From NCBI RefSeq assembly GCF_048564905.1, contig NC_133018.1, positions 5,332,001-5,396,000 of the forward strand: DNA of 64,000 nt, in the 5' to 3' direction. This document shows, piece by piece, positions 25,830 to 40,299 of this stretch. Under the pieces are notes generated by a model. It was not told the DNA's origin. It ran no database searches and saw only the letters and a list, made by a program, of their open reading frames with translations. The first letter of the stretch is position 1. Each line of letters begins with the position of its first letter. Origin of the DNA: Vicugna pacos (lineage: Eukaryota; Chordata; Mammalia; Artiodactyla; Camelidae). Made by a program: the position numbers and the translations under genes.

Positions 25830-26885
25830 AGAATCCGCAGGTCCAGGATATAGTAGAGGAATTTTGTTTAAAGAAATTAGAGTTGAAGAGTGTAAAACTA
25901 ACAATTAACATTGACCCTTGATGAGTTAAGGATGTAAGTTGTCATCTCTAGAGTAAACCACTAAAAGAGGATATAACTGCCAAAAATCAAGAAATCAAAT
26001 TTTACATAATCCTCAATCAACTCAAATAAAGGAAGAAAAAAGATTGAAAATAAAAATATACAAGGTCAGACAAAAAGATGGCAGATTTAAACCCAAATGT
26101 ATTAGTAATGTCATCAGATTTAAATAGAATAAATATATTACTAAAAAGATGAAGACTGTCATACTGGACTAAAAATTTGAATTTTATGCCCAAATACACA
26201 CTTATTTGCAAAAGACACATCTAAAACATAAGGTGAGAAAATCTGAAAGTTAAAGGATAGAAAAATAAATGAAAGTTTTCTAACTTTCTGTTCCTCATTA
26301 AGAGTTAACAATTCTAAATTTATATATGCCCAATAACACAGTCTCAAAATAAATAAGCATAAATAGAACCACAAGGACAATAAGACACATCCACAACCAT
26401 TTTGGGAAATTGGCTAATTAAGAAAAAATAAACATGATTCAAGAAATCACAATAAAAATTAAAAATAAGCCAGAATGAGTAAAAAATAAATACAATCAAA
26501 ATACATATCCAAACTTGCAGGATATAGCTAAATCTATGCCAAATGGAAATTTATGGCATTAAATACCATATTGGAAAAAATAAAGCATGAAAATCAAAAA
26601 GCTAAGCATCCATTTTCAGAAGTTAAAGAAAAACAAATTTAACCCGAAGGATAAAAAGAAGAAAATAATACTTGTAAGAGCAGAAAATAATAAAATAGAA
26701 AACAAACATTCAATTGAGGGAAAGGACTGACAAAATTTACATGCTAATGGAGAATAATAAATAGGAAGAAAGAGGATGATAGAATAAAAGTCACAAGTCC
26801 CCAGTTTAGCAATGAAAAGGAGAACTTCACTAAAGAGATTACTAAACTGATAAAGGAGTGAAAATACAAAATAGGAAAATCCACC
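25830..26885 (+). repeat. Old L1 ORF2 region
   Basis: Degraded ORF2: 'gcagatttaaacccaaatgt' then 'gaagactgtcatactggact' and, near 26820, 'cactaaagagattactaaac'. Very A-rich. Confidence 0.65.
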
Positions 26886-26889
26886 GTAG

Positions 26890-27000
26890 CACTCTTATCA
26901 TTTTTCATACATATATCCAGTTGATCCAGCATCATTTTTTGAAAAGATGTTCCTTTCCCTATTGAATTGCTTTGGCACTTTCACTTAAAATCAGTTGATC
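26890..27000 (-). repeat. L1 ORF2 fragment, inverted
   Basis: 'Atccagttgatccagcatca' to 'cacttaaaatcagttgatca' is minus-strand ORF2. Confidence 0.7.
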
Positions 27001-27002
27001 AC

Positions 27003-30000
27003 AAACGACATTTGTCCAAGATGGCAGAGTGGGAGGACCCTGAGCTCACCCCTCCCACTAGCACACCGATATGACAACTCTGCACAGAGCAACTATCTAT
27101 GAGAGCAACCTGAAGACTAATAGCAAATATTTCCTACAACTAAAGATACAAAGAAGGAACCATGAGACAGATAGAAGGGTACAGTCAAGACCCACACCCC
27201 TGGATGGGCAACTCAAAAGCTGGGGGACAGTCACAATGAGAGGTTGTCCCCAAGACACAAGGGATCTGAGCCTGACAGTGCGCTCCCCAGCCCAGGACTC
27301 CCATACCGGAAAGACAAGCTCCCAAATTATCTGGCATTGAAGTCCAGTGGGGCTTGCATTTAGGGGAGCCAAAGGGCTGTAGCAAAGAGACACTCCAATC
27401 TTAAAAGGCACACACAAAATCTGACATATTCTGAGTCCCACTGAAGAGGCAGTGATTTGAAAGGATCCTAGGTCAGACCCACTTGCTGATCTGAGAGAAC
27501 TTCCTGGAGAGGCAGGAGGCAATGGGAACTCCCCATGGGGACACAGATGCTGGCAGCAGCCATTCTTGGGAACTTGTTCTACCATGAGGACACTGGTGAT
27601 GGCAGCCACCACCTGGAGTCCTCTTTCTAGCCTGTTAGTGCCAGGGGCTTACTCACCCACTGGCAGGCAGGCCCCAGCTCCAGGCCCCACTGGCCCTGCA
27701 GCCAGCTGCACTAGGACATGGCCCTGCCCACCAGTGGGCCAGAACTAGCCCCAGGGCCCCCTGGACCAAGCCCAACCCACCAGTGGACCAGCAGCCACCT
27801 CACAAGGCAGGACCTGGTAGCCAACCAGCCAGCAGTCAGTCCCACCTACCAGCATGCCCGCAGTAGTTGGCCTCATCAGAACAGAAGGGCCCACACAGCC
27901 TACACTGGGGTACCCTTAGAGCATATAGCTCTGGTGACCAGAGGGAACTATGCTGCGGGGCACCACAGGATGTCTCCTACATAAGGTGCTTCTCTAAGAT
28001 CAGGAAATGTAACTGACCTACTTAGTACACAGAAATAAACAGAGAATTAGGCAACATGAGAAGACATAATTTTTTAAATAAAGAGATAAGATAAAACCTA
28101 AGAATAACTAAGTGAAGCAAAGGTAAACAATCTATCTAATAAAGAGTTCAAGGTAATGATCATAAAGATAATAAAATAAATGAGGAGAAGACTGGATGAA
28201 CACACTGGGAAGTTTAACAAAGAGTTAGAAAATAAAAAGAACAACAGAGCTGAAGAAAAAAAAACTGAAATTAAAAAAAAAAACACTAGAAGGAATCAAC
28301 AGTAGATTAAATGATACAAAGAAACATCAGTGAACTAGAAGTCAGAGTAGTATAAATCACAAGCTGAATGGAAAAAAGAAAAAAAGAATTTAAAAAAAAA
28401 AGGACAGTTTAAGAGATAGTTTAACCATACCAACATTTGCATTACAAGGGTCCCAGAAGGAGAAGAAAGAGAGAAAGGGCCAGAGAACATATTTGAAGAC
28501 ATATAGCTGAAAACTTTCCTAACCAGGGATAAGAAACCAGGTCCAGGAATCACAGAGAGTCTCAAACAAGATCAACCCAAAGAGGTCCACACCAAGATAC
28601 ACTGTAATTAAAATGGCAAAAGTTAAAGAGAGAATCTTAGAAGCAGCAAGGGTAAAGCAGCTAGGTACATACAATGGGACTCCTATAGGAATATCAGTTG
28701 ACTTTTTAGCAGAAACTCTGCAGGCAAGAAGCAAGTGACACAATACATTTAAAGTGATGAAAGGAAAAAAACCAACAACCAGGAATACTCTACCCAGCAA
28801 ATATATCATTCGTATGGGAAGGAGTTTATAGACAAGCAAAAGGTAAAAGAGTTCAGTACCACTAAACTGACTTTACGGGAAATGTTAAAGGCACTATTAT
28901 AAGTGGAAAAGAAAAGACACCAACTAGAAATATAAAAATTATGAAAGGAAAAACCTCATTGGAGATGGTAAACAGACAGTAAAGGTAGTGGATCAACTAC
29001 TTACAAAGCTGGCAGAAAAGGTAAAAGACAAAAATAGTGAAATCACCCATATCCACAGTAAGTCACTAAGGGGTACACAAGACCAAAGCTGTAAAACTCA
29101 TGGTCAAAGATATAAAACATGAGTGAGGAGGAGTAAAACTACAAGTCTGCTAGAATGTGTTCATACTGAAGAGATCATCAACTTAAATAATCATAAAGAT
29201 GACATTTATGATATATATATGTTATTCTACATGAAACTTATGTAACCACAAGCCAAAACCCTACAATAGATACATACAAAAAAAGAAAGAGAGAGAGAGA
29301 GAAAGGAATCCAAACATAAAACTAAACATAGTCATCATATCACAAGGAAATAGAGCAAAAGACGAAAGGAACAAAAAGAACTACAAAAACCACCAGAAAA
29401 CAATTAACAAAATGGCAATAAGCACAAATCTATCAGTAATTACTTTAAATGTAACTGGACTAAATATCCAAGCAAAAGACACAGAGTGGCTGAATGGTTT
29501 AAAAAAAAAAAAAAACACAAGACCCATTTATATGCTGTCTCCAAGAGACTCACTACATATGTAAAGACATACACAGACTGAAAATGAGAGGATGGAAAAA
29601 GATATTCCACGAAAATAGAAATGAAAAAGTAACAATACTTGTATTAGACAAAATGGACTTTAAAACAAAGACTGTAGCAAGAGACAATGACGGACATTAC
29701 GTAATGATCAAGGGATCAATCCAAGAAGATACAACAATTTTAAATATATCTGCACTCAACACAGAAGCACCTAAATATATCACACAAATATTAATAGACA
29801 CAAAGGGAGAAATTAACAGTAACACAATAACAGTAGGACATTTTAACACCCCACTTACATCAGTGGACAGATCACCCAGACAGAAAATCAATCAGGAACC
29901 ACTGGTCTTAAACAACACATTATCAAATACTACATATATTAAAAACTCCATATGAAACCAACAGGATATACATTCTTTCCAAGTTCACATGGAACATTCT

Positions 30001-30128
30001 ATCTATCTATCATCCTGGATAGAGCACATGCTAGGCCACAAAAAAAAAGTCTCAATAAACTTAAGAGGATAGTAATCATATCTAGCACCTTTTCTGATCA
30101 CATATTCTTCAAGAATATGTTTCCTTTT
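27003..30128 (+). repeat. Old L1 with 5' end, ORF1 and start of ORF2
   Basis: Begins 'ccaagatggcagagtgggag', an L1 5' end. A GC-rich leader runs to about 28000, ORF1-type sequence follows (28030-28960), and the ORF2 endonuclease region is visible at 29584-29955 (MIKGSIQEDTTILNISALNT, then VGHFNTPLTSVDRSPRQKIN; the intact family has the VGDFNTPLS motif, so the catalytic Asp is replaced by His here). It breaks off at about 30128 against a minus-strand L1. Not intact. Confidence 0.82.
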
Positions 30129-31640
30129 ACATAAGTCATTGAGTTTGTTGACATAAAGTTATTAACAGTAACCTTATTATTCTTTCAATTTTTGTATTCC
30201 CTATGTTGATAACCCCTTTTTATTGCTGATATTGGTGCTTTGTGTTCTTTTATTTCTTGATCTGTCTAGCTAAAAGTTTGTCAATGGTGTTGATCTTTTT
30301 TAGAACCAGATTTGGCTTAGTTTGTTTTTTATATTATCTGCTTGTTTCCTAATTTGTTGATTCTGATCTTACCTTTAACTTCTTTATACTAACTTTAATT
30401 TTATTTTGCTCTTTTTTCCACTCCATTTACTTAATATGAGATGTTAGATAATTGGGTTTAGGTCTTTCTCCTTTTATGAGTATTTAATCTGTAAGTTTCT
30501 CACTCAGACAACTTTAGAATCATCCAAAACTTTTTGATGTAGTGTATTTTCACTGACATTTATTTTACTTTATTTTTTCATCATTAGAGCACTTTATTTA
30601 TTTCTTCACTCTTAGTTTTTCCATGTTATTTTTCAGGACTAATAAAACAATGAGAAGACAATCTCTAAGGGGCTTGTATGCAATTATGAGATTAACCTTT
30701 GGTCCTGACAGTTAGAATTTTGCCACATAATGAGCAAAAACAGGTTGCATTTTGCACTAAAGAATTGGTCTACAAAAGCTAATTTCAGAAATGATATTTT
30801 CAAAAGATATATGTTTCACCTAGAATATAATACTGAGAATATAATTATCATACTTAGAATCTAATTCTTAGGAAACAATCTTGCAACATGACAGTACTGG
30901 TAATATTTTAAAATATTTTGTTTTTCCCTAGTGATTTCTTGTGGCTCATGATTTGATTAAAAGTGTTTGTTGAATTCTAAAACATTGGAGTTTTCTCAGA
31001 GATCTGATTGCTATTTATTTCTCACTTAAATTTGCTGTGGTCAGAATACACAATCCTTACACTGTAATGCTATAATCTCAGCGCACACACAGTCAGATGC
31101 AGTGTTCTACAAATGTCAATTAGAGTAAAATGGTTGATAATGTTTTTCATATCTTTTATGGCTTTCATGACTTCCTTGATTAGATGTTCTACCAATTGTG
31201 AGAGAAGGGTCATAAAATCTTCTATGATTATGGAATTGTCTCTTCTGTTTTAATTTAATGACAATCACTTTTTTAAGGCTTCATTAAGAACACTTCTAGT
31301 TGTTACGTCTTCCTAATAAGATGTTCTAGTAATCATTATTAAATGTCCTTCATTATCTCTTTTAACATTGTCTTGAAGTCTCCTTTATGCCACTTCAGCC
31401 TTTAATGCTTGCTGTTTGCATACTATATATTTTTCCATTCACTTACTTTCAAACCATCTGTGTTTTTACATTAAAATTGTGTCTCTTGTAGGTATCACGT
31501 TAGAGTCTTCTACATCCACTCTCTCAAAAATTCCTTCTAATTGGACTGTTTGCACTTAATGTAATTATAAATACAGTTGCATTCAGGTCAGCAAATTTAT
31601 AATATATTTTCTGTTTGTTCCCTTTGGTTTTTTTTCTTCT
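30129..31640 (-). repeat. Old L1 ORF2 region, inverted
   Basis: Minus-strand ORF2: 'tgatctgtctagctaaaagt', 'gtcaatggtgttgatctttt' then degraded sequence to the boundary with the next 3' end. Confidence 0.7.
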
Positions 31641-31995
31641 AGGTTTATTGAGCTATAATTGACATACAGTAGTGTATAAGTTTAAGGTATACAGCATAAT
31701 GATTTGATTTATATACATTACAAAATGATTACCACAATTAGATTAGTAAACATCCATCATCACTCAGGTAAAATTTTTAAAAATATTTTTCTTATGATGA
31801 GAACTCAGAATACTCTCTTAACTTTCATATGTAACATAAAGCAATGTTAATTATACTGATCACATTGTATAATACATCTCTGGTGGTTATTTACCTTACA
31901 ACTAGAAGTTTGTACCTTTTGACCACCTTCAGCCAATTACCCCCCCCAAACCTCTGCCTCTGGTAACCACAAATCCGACCTCTTTTTTTAATGAG
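31641..31995 (-). repeat. Old L1 3' UTR
   Basis: 'Tttattgagctataattgac' then 'ttaaggtatacagcataatg' and 'aaatgattaccacaattaga', an L1M-type 3' end on the minus strand. Confidence 0.75.
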
Positions 31996-31997
31996 TT

Positions 31998-33935
31998 TTT
32001 TGTTTGTTTTTGAAATAAAATTGACCTACGAAACTATGTTAGTCCCTGTTACACACTATAATGATTCAATATTTCTATACATTTCAAACTGATCACCACA
32101 GTAAGTCTAGTAACGATTTGTCACCATACAAAGATATTACTTAGTTATTGACCATATCCCCACACTGTACATTTAGTACCCATGACTCATTTATTTTCTA
32201 ACAGGAAGTCTGTACTTCTTAATTTCTCCCGCCTATTTATTTTCTTTTCCTACCCACCTCCCCTTCGGCAACCACCTGTTTGTTCTCTGTACTTATTACT
32301 CTGTTCATGTTTTATTATTTTTGTTCATTTGTTTCGTTTTGTTTTTCAGATTCCACATATTAAGTGAAATCATATGGTAATTTGTCTTTGTCTACTTCAC
32401 TTAGCATAATATCCTCTAGGTACATCCATGTTGTTGCAAATGTCAACATTTTATTCTTTTTAATGGCTGCGTAATAGTCGTGTGTGTGTGTGTGTGTGTG
32501 CGCACGTGCACACATCTCCTTTACCAGTTCATTTATTGATGGGCACTTAGGTTGCTCCCATATCTTGACTATTGTAAATAATGCTGCAATGAACATAGAA
32601 GTGCATATATCTTTTCTAATAGTGGGTTTTGAGGGGGTTGGTGTTTTTGTTTTGTTTTGTTTTGATTTGATTTCTTCAAACTACTATGCAAGAGTGGTAT
32701 TGCTAGATCATATGTTAGTAAAAATTATTTTTAGTTTTTTGAGGACTCTACAAGCTGTTTTCCATAGTGGCTGCACCAATTTACACTCCCATCAATAGTG
32801 CACGAAGGTTCCCTTTCTCCATACCCTCACCAACACTAGTATTTGTCTTTTTATAATAGCCATTCTGACAGGTGTGAGGTGATAACTCTTTGTGATTTTG
32901 ATTTGCAGTTCTTTGATTAGAGATTCTCTGATGATTAATAGAGCATCTTTTCATGTGCCTGTTGGCCATCTGTATGTCTTCCCTGGAAAAGTCTATTCAG
33001 AACCTCTACACACTTTTTAATTTGGCTTTTTTGATGTTGAGTTGTATGAGTTCTTCATATATTTTGGATATTAACCCTATACTGAATATATCATTTGCAA
33101 ATACTTTCTCCTATTAGGTGATCTTTTCATTTCATTGATAGTTTCTTTTGCTATGCAAAAGCTTTTTAGTTTGATATAGCCCCATTTTATTATTTTTGCT
33201 TTAAATTCCCCTGCCCAGGGAGATATATCCAAAAATATATTATGAAGAATAACATCAAAGAGCATCCTGCTTCTGTTTTCTTCTAGTTTATGGTTTCAAG
33301 CCTCATATTTAAGTCTTTAATCCATTCTAAGTTTATTTTTGTGCATGGTTTGAGAGAGTAATCCAGTTTGATTCTTTGCATGTAGCTGTCCAGTTTTCCC
33401 AACACCATTTGTTGAAGAGGCTGTCATTTCCCATCATATGTTCTTGCCTCCTTTCTTTTAGATTAATTGTCCTTATAAGTGTGGGTTCATTTCCAGGCTT
33501 TCTATTCTGTTCCATTGATCTCTGTGTCCTTTTTTGTTCCAGTACCATACTGTTTTGATCACAGTAGTTTTGTAATACAGTCTGAAATCAGAGAGCATGG
33601 TAACTCCAGCTTTGTTATTCTTTCTGAAGATAGTTTTGGCTATTAAGGGTCTTTAAGTTTTCCATACAAATTTGAGAGTTATTTGTTCTAGTTCTTTGAA
33701 AAATGACATTGATATTTACATAGGGAGTGCACTGAATCTATAGATTGCCTTGGGTAGTATGGGCATTTTAATAATATTAATTCTTCAAATCCATGAATGC
33801 TATATATCTTTCCATCTGTTTGTGTCATTTTTAGTTTTTTTCAACAATGTCTCATAGATTTCTGAGTACAGGTCTTTGACCCCCTTAGTTTGATTTGTTC
33901 TTAGGTATTTTATTCCTTCAGGTGCAGTGGAGATC
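31998..33935 (-). repeat. L1 3' UTR and ORF2 3' half
   Basis: Starts with 3' UTR near 32000 and continues through ORF2 ('tccacatattaagtgaaatc', 'gctgtccagttttcccaaca', 'cttaggtattttattccttc'). A (TG)n run sits at 32480-32500 inside ORF2. Ends against a plus-strand L1 tail at about 33935. Confidence 0.82.
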
Positions 33936-34070
33936 AGATTTGTGGTTACCAGAGGTGGGGACAGAGGGAAGGGAAATAGCTATAAGATAAACACTAGGGA
34001 TGTAATGTGCAACATGCCCAGTATAATTATCACTGACACATATTATATATGAAAATGGTTAAAAGAGTAA
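33936..34070 (+). repeat. Old L1 3' end, left part (host of RPS23 retrocopy)
   Basis: 'Gatttgtggttaccagaggt' and following is L1 3' UTR; it resumes at 34640. The last ten bases, aaaagagtaa (34061-34070), are the left target duplication. Confidence 0.75.
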
Positions 34071-34629
<559 letters not shown>

Positions 34630-34639
34630 AAAAGAATAA

Positions 34640-34835
34640 ATCCTAAGAGTTCTCATCACAAGGAAAAAATTTTTTCTATTACTGTATTTATGTATTTGCA
34701 TGAGATGTTGGATTTTCATTAAACGTAATGTAATAATCACTTAATGATGCATGTAAGTCAAACCATGATGCTGTATGCCTTAAATATATACAGTGCTGTA
34801 TAGCAATTATATCTCAATAAAACCGAAGAAAAAAC
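34640..34835 (+). repeat. Old L1 3' end, right part
   Basis: 'Cctaagagttctcatcacaa' to 'gctgtatagcaattatatct' and 'caataaaac' complete the L1 tail interrupted by the RPS23 copy. Confidence 0.82.
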
Positions 34836-35325
34836 TGAATATAAACTGTATATTGAGAAATATAATTTGCACCCCTTTCTGCATTTGACACCTCCTCACA
34901 GGTAATCATTTTTCCTAGTTCCCAATGTATCTTTGCCATAATTCTGCTAACAAATTGTAATAATGCCTTTTTTAAAGGATCAAAAGCCACCGTACCTCAA
35001 CTCATTCTTCTTAGCTTATTAAAAAAAAAAACAAACCTAAAATCTCTGACACACATTCTAATAAAACCATTAGATTTCATGGAAGAATATAATACCATCA
35101 AGGCCCATAGGCAAAAACAGAATTAGACCGACATTAGACCTTTCAAAATCAACAATATAAAACAAAGCAACAATGGCATTTTTTGAAAAAAATCAATGAG
35201 AGAAAAGGTAAAGCAAGGATTTAAATCCAGCCAAGCTGTCTTTCAAACATCCAGGCTGTAGAAAAATGATATTCAACATACAAGAACTTAGGAATTTCAG
35301 CGCCCATTAGCCCTTTCTGAAGACT
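34836..35325. other. Intron 19 unclassified AT-rich sequence
   Basis: No gene or confident repeat match. Confidence 0.4.
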
Positions 35326-35329
35326 CTTT

Positions 35330-35560
35330 TAAAGCAGGTGTCCATTTTTTAAAATGGGCCAGAGAGTGAATGTTTTATGCTCTGTGTGTCCTAAGATCTC
35401 TTATTGCAACTACAAAACTCTGCCAATGTAATACAGAAGCAGCTATTAGCAATAAATCAATAAATGGGACTGTATTTCAATAAAATTTTATTTGCAAAAT
35501 CTAGCAGCAGGCCAGATTTGGTCCACAGGTCATAGTTGCAGACCCTTGTACTAGAGAATG
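35330..35560 (+). mobile_element. hAT-type nonautonomous DNA transposon relic
   Basis: 'Aaaatgggccagagagtgaa', 'actacaaaactctgccaatg', 'ttcaataaaattttatttgc' and 'ggccagatttggtccacagg' match the well-known mammalian Charlie-group repeat; I am not certain of the exact family name. The inverted, split copy at 43220-43965 is the same family. Confidence 0.7.
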
Positions 35561-35819
35561 AGTTTCCTCAATCATTACTGGGAAAACTTCAACAAAAGAA
35601 CTAAGCCAGCATTTTAAAATATTGACACGTACATCTAAGAGTAAAATAAATATATAGATTAAGTGAAAGGCTATTAGAAAATCATTGCTATGTGATAAAG
35701 TAAAAATAATGCAACTATTAGCCTGTGAGTAAATGCGAGAGAGACGAAAACAGAAAAATCTCATTTTTGTACAAACAACAGGTAGTCATAAAGATACTGA
35801 AAAAACCTGAAAATCCAGA

Positions 35820-37335
35820 TAGTTAAGGTTAAAAAGTGCATTAGGTACTAAAAGCATTAAAAAAGATTTAAGCATAAAAGTAACCACTGGAATAAAAACA
35901 CTAATATTTCCAAATATCAAAATAAATTATCAATGAACAATGATACACACCTTATAGAGAAATGAATGTAGCTATTATTACAAGAAAACACACATAATAA
36001 AAATATTATGTCAGAGCAGAGATTAAAAGTATCAGTCATATCAGTAAATATGAATTTCAAAAGGTTTAAAGGAGAAGGGAAAGGTAACACCAGGTAACAG
36101 AAACACACAAACAAAAAAGCAGGTATAGTAATCTTGATATCACACAAAGGAAACATAAGAGAAGGGCATTTTTTAACGGTAAAGCCACAATTTTGGCAGA
36201 TAATAATGCAAGTATAACATTCATGAATACTTATAAGTTAAGTAACAGAGAAACAGCCTTTATGAAGAAGCCAAACTACAAGAGTTGCAAAGACTGAAAC
36301 ACAATAATTGAAGACATAAATGCACCACATTCAGTGTAAGACATGGGCAAAAACTACAGAGACAAAATATTTAAACAACACAATCTATAGGAAAGATACT
36401 ATGAATTTATACGAACACTACACCCTGAAGACAGAGAATACAAATTTTCTTCTGATGCTCATGGCACATTCACGAAGTTGTTGATACAATATACAAAGAT
36501 TACAAAGAAAATGCCAGTAACTTCCATAAAGTAGAAATATTTTTTCAACATTATTTCTAATGTAATAAAATCAGAAATTACTAACAACAACAACAACAAC
36601 AAGGTTTTCTATATGCAAAGTTAAAAACTTTTTCAAACAACTCTTTGGTAAAAGGAGAAATACAAACAAAGTACAATTTTTAAAAGGAAACAATGAAGCA
36701 CTGCCGATGTCTAAGGATACATTTTAAAGCAGTGGTCAGAGGAAAATCACTTCACAACACATATTTATCAATAAAAATGAAATAAATCAATTATGTTCTC
36801 AATATAAAAACTAGAAAAAGAACAAAATAAACCACAATAAAGGAGGGAAATTCTAAAGTTAAAGCCAAAATTAAGGACATAGAGAACAGAAAAATAGTAG
36901 CTCTCATTAATAAGCCAAATCCTGCATTTTTTTCTTTTAAGTTAACAGAATAGACAAACCACAGGTGAACTTGATTGTGGGGGGTGAGAGAGAGGATAAA
37001 GCACAAATATTCAAAATAAGAAAATATAAAAAAGGAAATAACTACTGAAAGAGGAGGAATTTTTTTAAAAATCATGAATGACTAACTTGGAGATCTCTGT
37101 GACAATACATTTTCAAATTGAGATGAAATGTACAGTTTCTTAAAGAAATACAAATTACCAACACTAACTTCATTTGATTTAAGAAGCTTAGACCTACTTC
37201 CAAAGAAACAGAGAAAGTTACTAAAGAAATGACTAGTCTGCCTCCCCCCAAAATAAATCAGACACAGATGGTTTCACAGAGGAATTACACCAAACCTTCA
37301 AAGACCAGACAGTCCCAAGGCTCTATTATTTATTC
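35820..37335 (+). repeat. Ancient L1 / half-L1 relic
   Basis: A-rich, degraded ORF2: 'gcaggtatagtaatcttgat', 'gaagggcattttttaacggt', 'gtggtcagaggaaaatcact', 'gacagtcccaaggctctatt'. An (AAC)n run is at 36582-36602. Confidence 0.6.
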
Positions 37336-37339
37336 CACA

Positions 37340-38399
37340 TTATTGGAATTATTATTTGTATATATTTATATAATTATGAATTTATATAAATTACATATTT
37401 ATATAACTGTAATATATATTTATATAATTATAAAAGAAAATCTTATTTTTAAGTAATTCATTTCAATAGAAAGATCTTAGAAAATGGACTTAAAGTCATT
37501 TTGTCTGCCTATGCAAACACAGAGATTGCACACTCATATCGGTATATTAAACAGAAACCAAAAACCAAGAGCTGAAGGAGGGACTTTCAAAGCCCAATCA
37601 TGAAACAGCAGCCAGACTTTCCCCCTCCATATTCTGTGTGTTCAGTGTGGAAAGAGACCCAGAAGAGAAAGGGTGAATTTTTTCAGTAGGGAAGTGAGGA
37701 AGCAGAATATAAGTCATGACTCCCTGACAGATCTGGAGGGTCTACCTGAGTCACTTGATTACATCAACACAATTCATTATGAGTTAAAGACATAGACTTC
37801 AGTGATTCAAGAGACTCCTTCAAAAAATAATTAGAAAAAAAAAGTGTCAGAGTTTTAACAGAGAGAAGGATGAATATTAGATGAGCCTTCCATCAGCAAG
37901 TTAAGGTAATTACACAAGACATTAGGTATGCTTGAAGGGGTCCTTTGAGGAATAGTATTTTTTCTCCATGAGCAAAGCTTTGTATTTGAGAAGGACACAG
38001 GTTTATAAATCAAGTCTCAAGACTAAAAAGTATTGTGAATAATTTTGTAACAACAATTATAACTTAAATAACATATATTATTCCTTATTTTCTTTGATAT
38101 AGTATTTTCCATAACAGAATATTTACTTAAATGTTACATAGAATAGATCATCAAGTTAATATTACCCTGTAAATTTTCTGTAACAAGTCATTTTGCTCCA
38201 AACCCAACTTAGAGCAAATTCTACTCTGTAGTAAATGAAATTAGAACAAATTTACAAACCACAAAGGTAATTAAAAAAAACAACAGCAACCAGATAAGTA
38301 ATTTTATCAGATAATATTTAGGTGCCTGAGATAAAATATGGTTTAACTTAAAATAGTCTAATTACAACCCCCATCATTTTCCACTTAGTGAATATGTGG
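37340..38399. other. Intron 19 AT-rich stretch
   Basis: 37335-37445 is nearly pure A/T with many short self-complementary 'atttatataa' motifs. 37450-38399 has nothing recognisable. Confidence 0.45.
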
Positions 38400-38410
38400 A
38401 AAGAATTAAA

Positions 38411-39516
38411 TGTATAAAGAATCACAAAAGACCCAGAATTGTCAAAGCAATACTAAAGAAAAAGAAGGAAGCTGGAGGAATAACCCTTCCAGACTTCAGA
38501 CAACACTACAGAGCTACAGTCATCAAAACAGCATGGTATTGGTTTTAAAAAAAAACAGACATATTGATCAATGGAACAGAATAGAGAGCCCAGAAATGAA
38601 CCCACAGACTTTTGGTCAATTAATCTTTGACAAAGGAGGCAAGAACATAAAACAGAGTAAAGACAGCCTCTTCAGCAAATGGTGTAGGGAGAACTGGACA
38701 GCTGCATGGAAATCAATGAAGTTAGACTACCCCCTCACAACATACAAAAAAATGAATTCAAAATGGCTTAAAGACTTAAAATTGTAGACAAGACACTATA
38801 AACCTCTTAGAAGAAGACATAGGCAAATATCTTAGCAATATTTTCCTAGGGCAGTCAACCCAGACAATAGAAATAAAAGCAAAAATAAACAAATGGGACC
38901 TAATTAAACTTACAAGGTTTTACACAGCAAAGGAAACCTAAACAAACAAAATGACAACCTACAGAATGGGAGAAAATAATTGCAAATGATGCGACTGACA
39001 AAGGCTTAATTTCCAGACTATCTAAACAGCTCATACAACTTAGTAAGAAAGAAACAATCCAATCCAAAAATGGGCAGAAGACCTAAACAAGCAATTCTCC
39101 AATTAAGACATAAAAATGGTCAACAGACACATGAAAAAATGCTCAATATCACTAATTATCAGAGAAATGCAAATCAAAACTACAATGAGGTATCACCTCA
39201 CACCAGTCAGAATGGCCGTCATTCAAAAGTCCACAAATAACAAATGCTGGAGAGGCTGTGGAGAAAAGGGAACCCTCCTACACTGCTGGTGGGAATGCAG
39301 TTTGGAGCAGCCATTATGAAAAACAGTATGGAGATTCCTCAAGAAACTAAAAATAGACTTACCGTATGAGCCAGCAATCCCACTTCTGGGACTATTTCCA
39401 GAAGGAACTTTAATTCGAAAAGATACACGCACCCCAACAGCAGCACTATTTACAATAGTCAAGACATAGAAACAACCTAAACCGACAGATGACTGAATTA
39501 AGAAGCTGTGGTATGT

Positions 39517-39551
<35 letters not shown>

Positions 39552-39996
39552 GGAGTGAAAAATGCCATTTGCAGCAACATGAATGGACCTGGAAATTGTC
39601 ATTCTCAGTGAAGTAAGCCAGAAAGAGAATGAAAGAGAAAGAGAAATAACATATAATATCACTTAAATGTGGAATCTAAAAAAAAAGACAAATGCACTCA
39701 TTTACAAGACAGAAATAGACTCACAGATATAGAAAACAAACTTATGGTTACTGGAGGGAAGGGGGTGGGAAGGGATAAATTGGGAGTTCAAGATTTGCAG
39801 GTACTAACTACTATATGTAAAATAGAGAAACAACAAGTTTCTACTGTAGAGCATAGGGAACTATATTCAATATCTTGTAGTAACCTAAAATGAAAAAGAA
39901 TATGAAAACAAATATATGCATGTATATGTATGACTGAACCATTATGCTGTACACCAGTAATCAACACAGCATTGTAAACCGACTATACTTCAATAA
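38411..39996 (+). repeat. Young L1, 5'-truncated, with 11-bp target duplication
   Basis: 3' part of ORF2 plus 3' UTR, 1.59 kb. ORF2 fragments are still readable (38410-38787: [20 protein letters not shown]; 39116-39319: [12 protein letters not shown] and ...[19 protein letters not shown]). The repeat aaagaattaaa flanks it at 38400-38410 and 39997-40007. An (AC)n of about 36 bp at 39515-39550 lies in ORF2. It is antisense to OCA2 and ends about 100 bp from the exon 19 donor. Confidence 0.92.
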
Positions 39997-40101
39997 AAAG
40001 AATTAAAAAAAAGACTTACAGACTTTGGGCTTTCTTCATACACTAAATGAAATATAAAATCTAAAAATCAAGTAAAAGTTCATATTGTAAAAGTTCTACT
40101 A

Positions 40102-40272
<171 letters not shown>

Positions 40273-40299
40273 TCAGTGGTTAACACACTAATTTTTCAT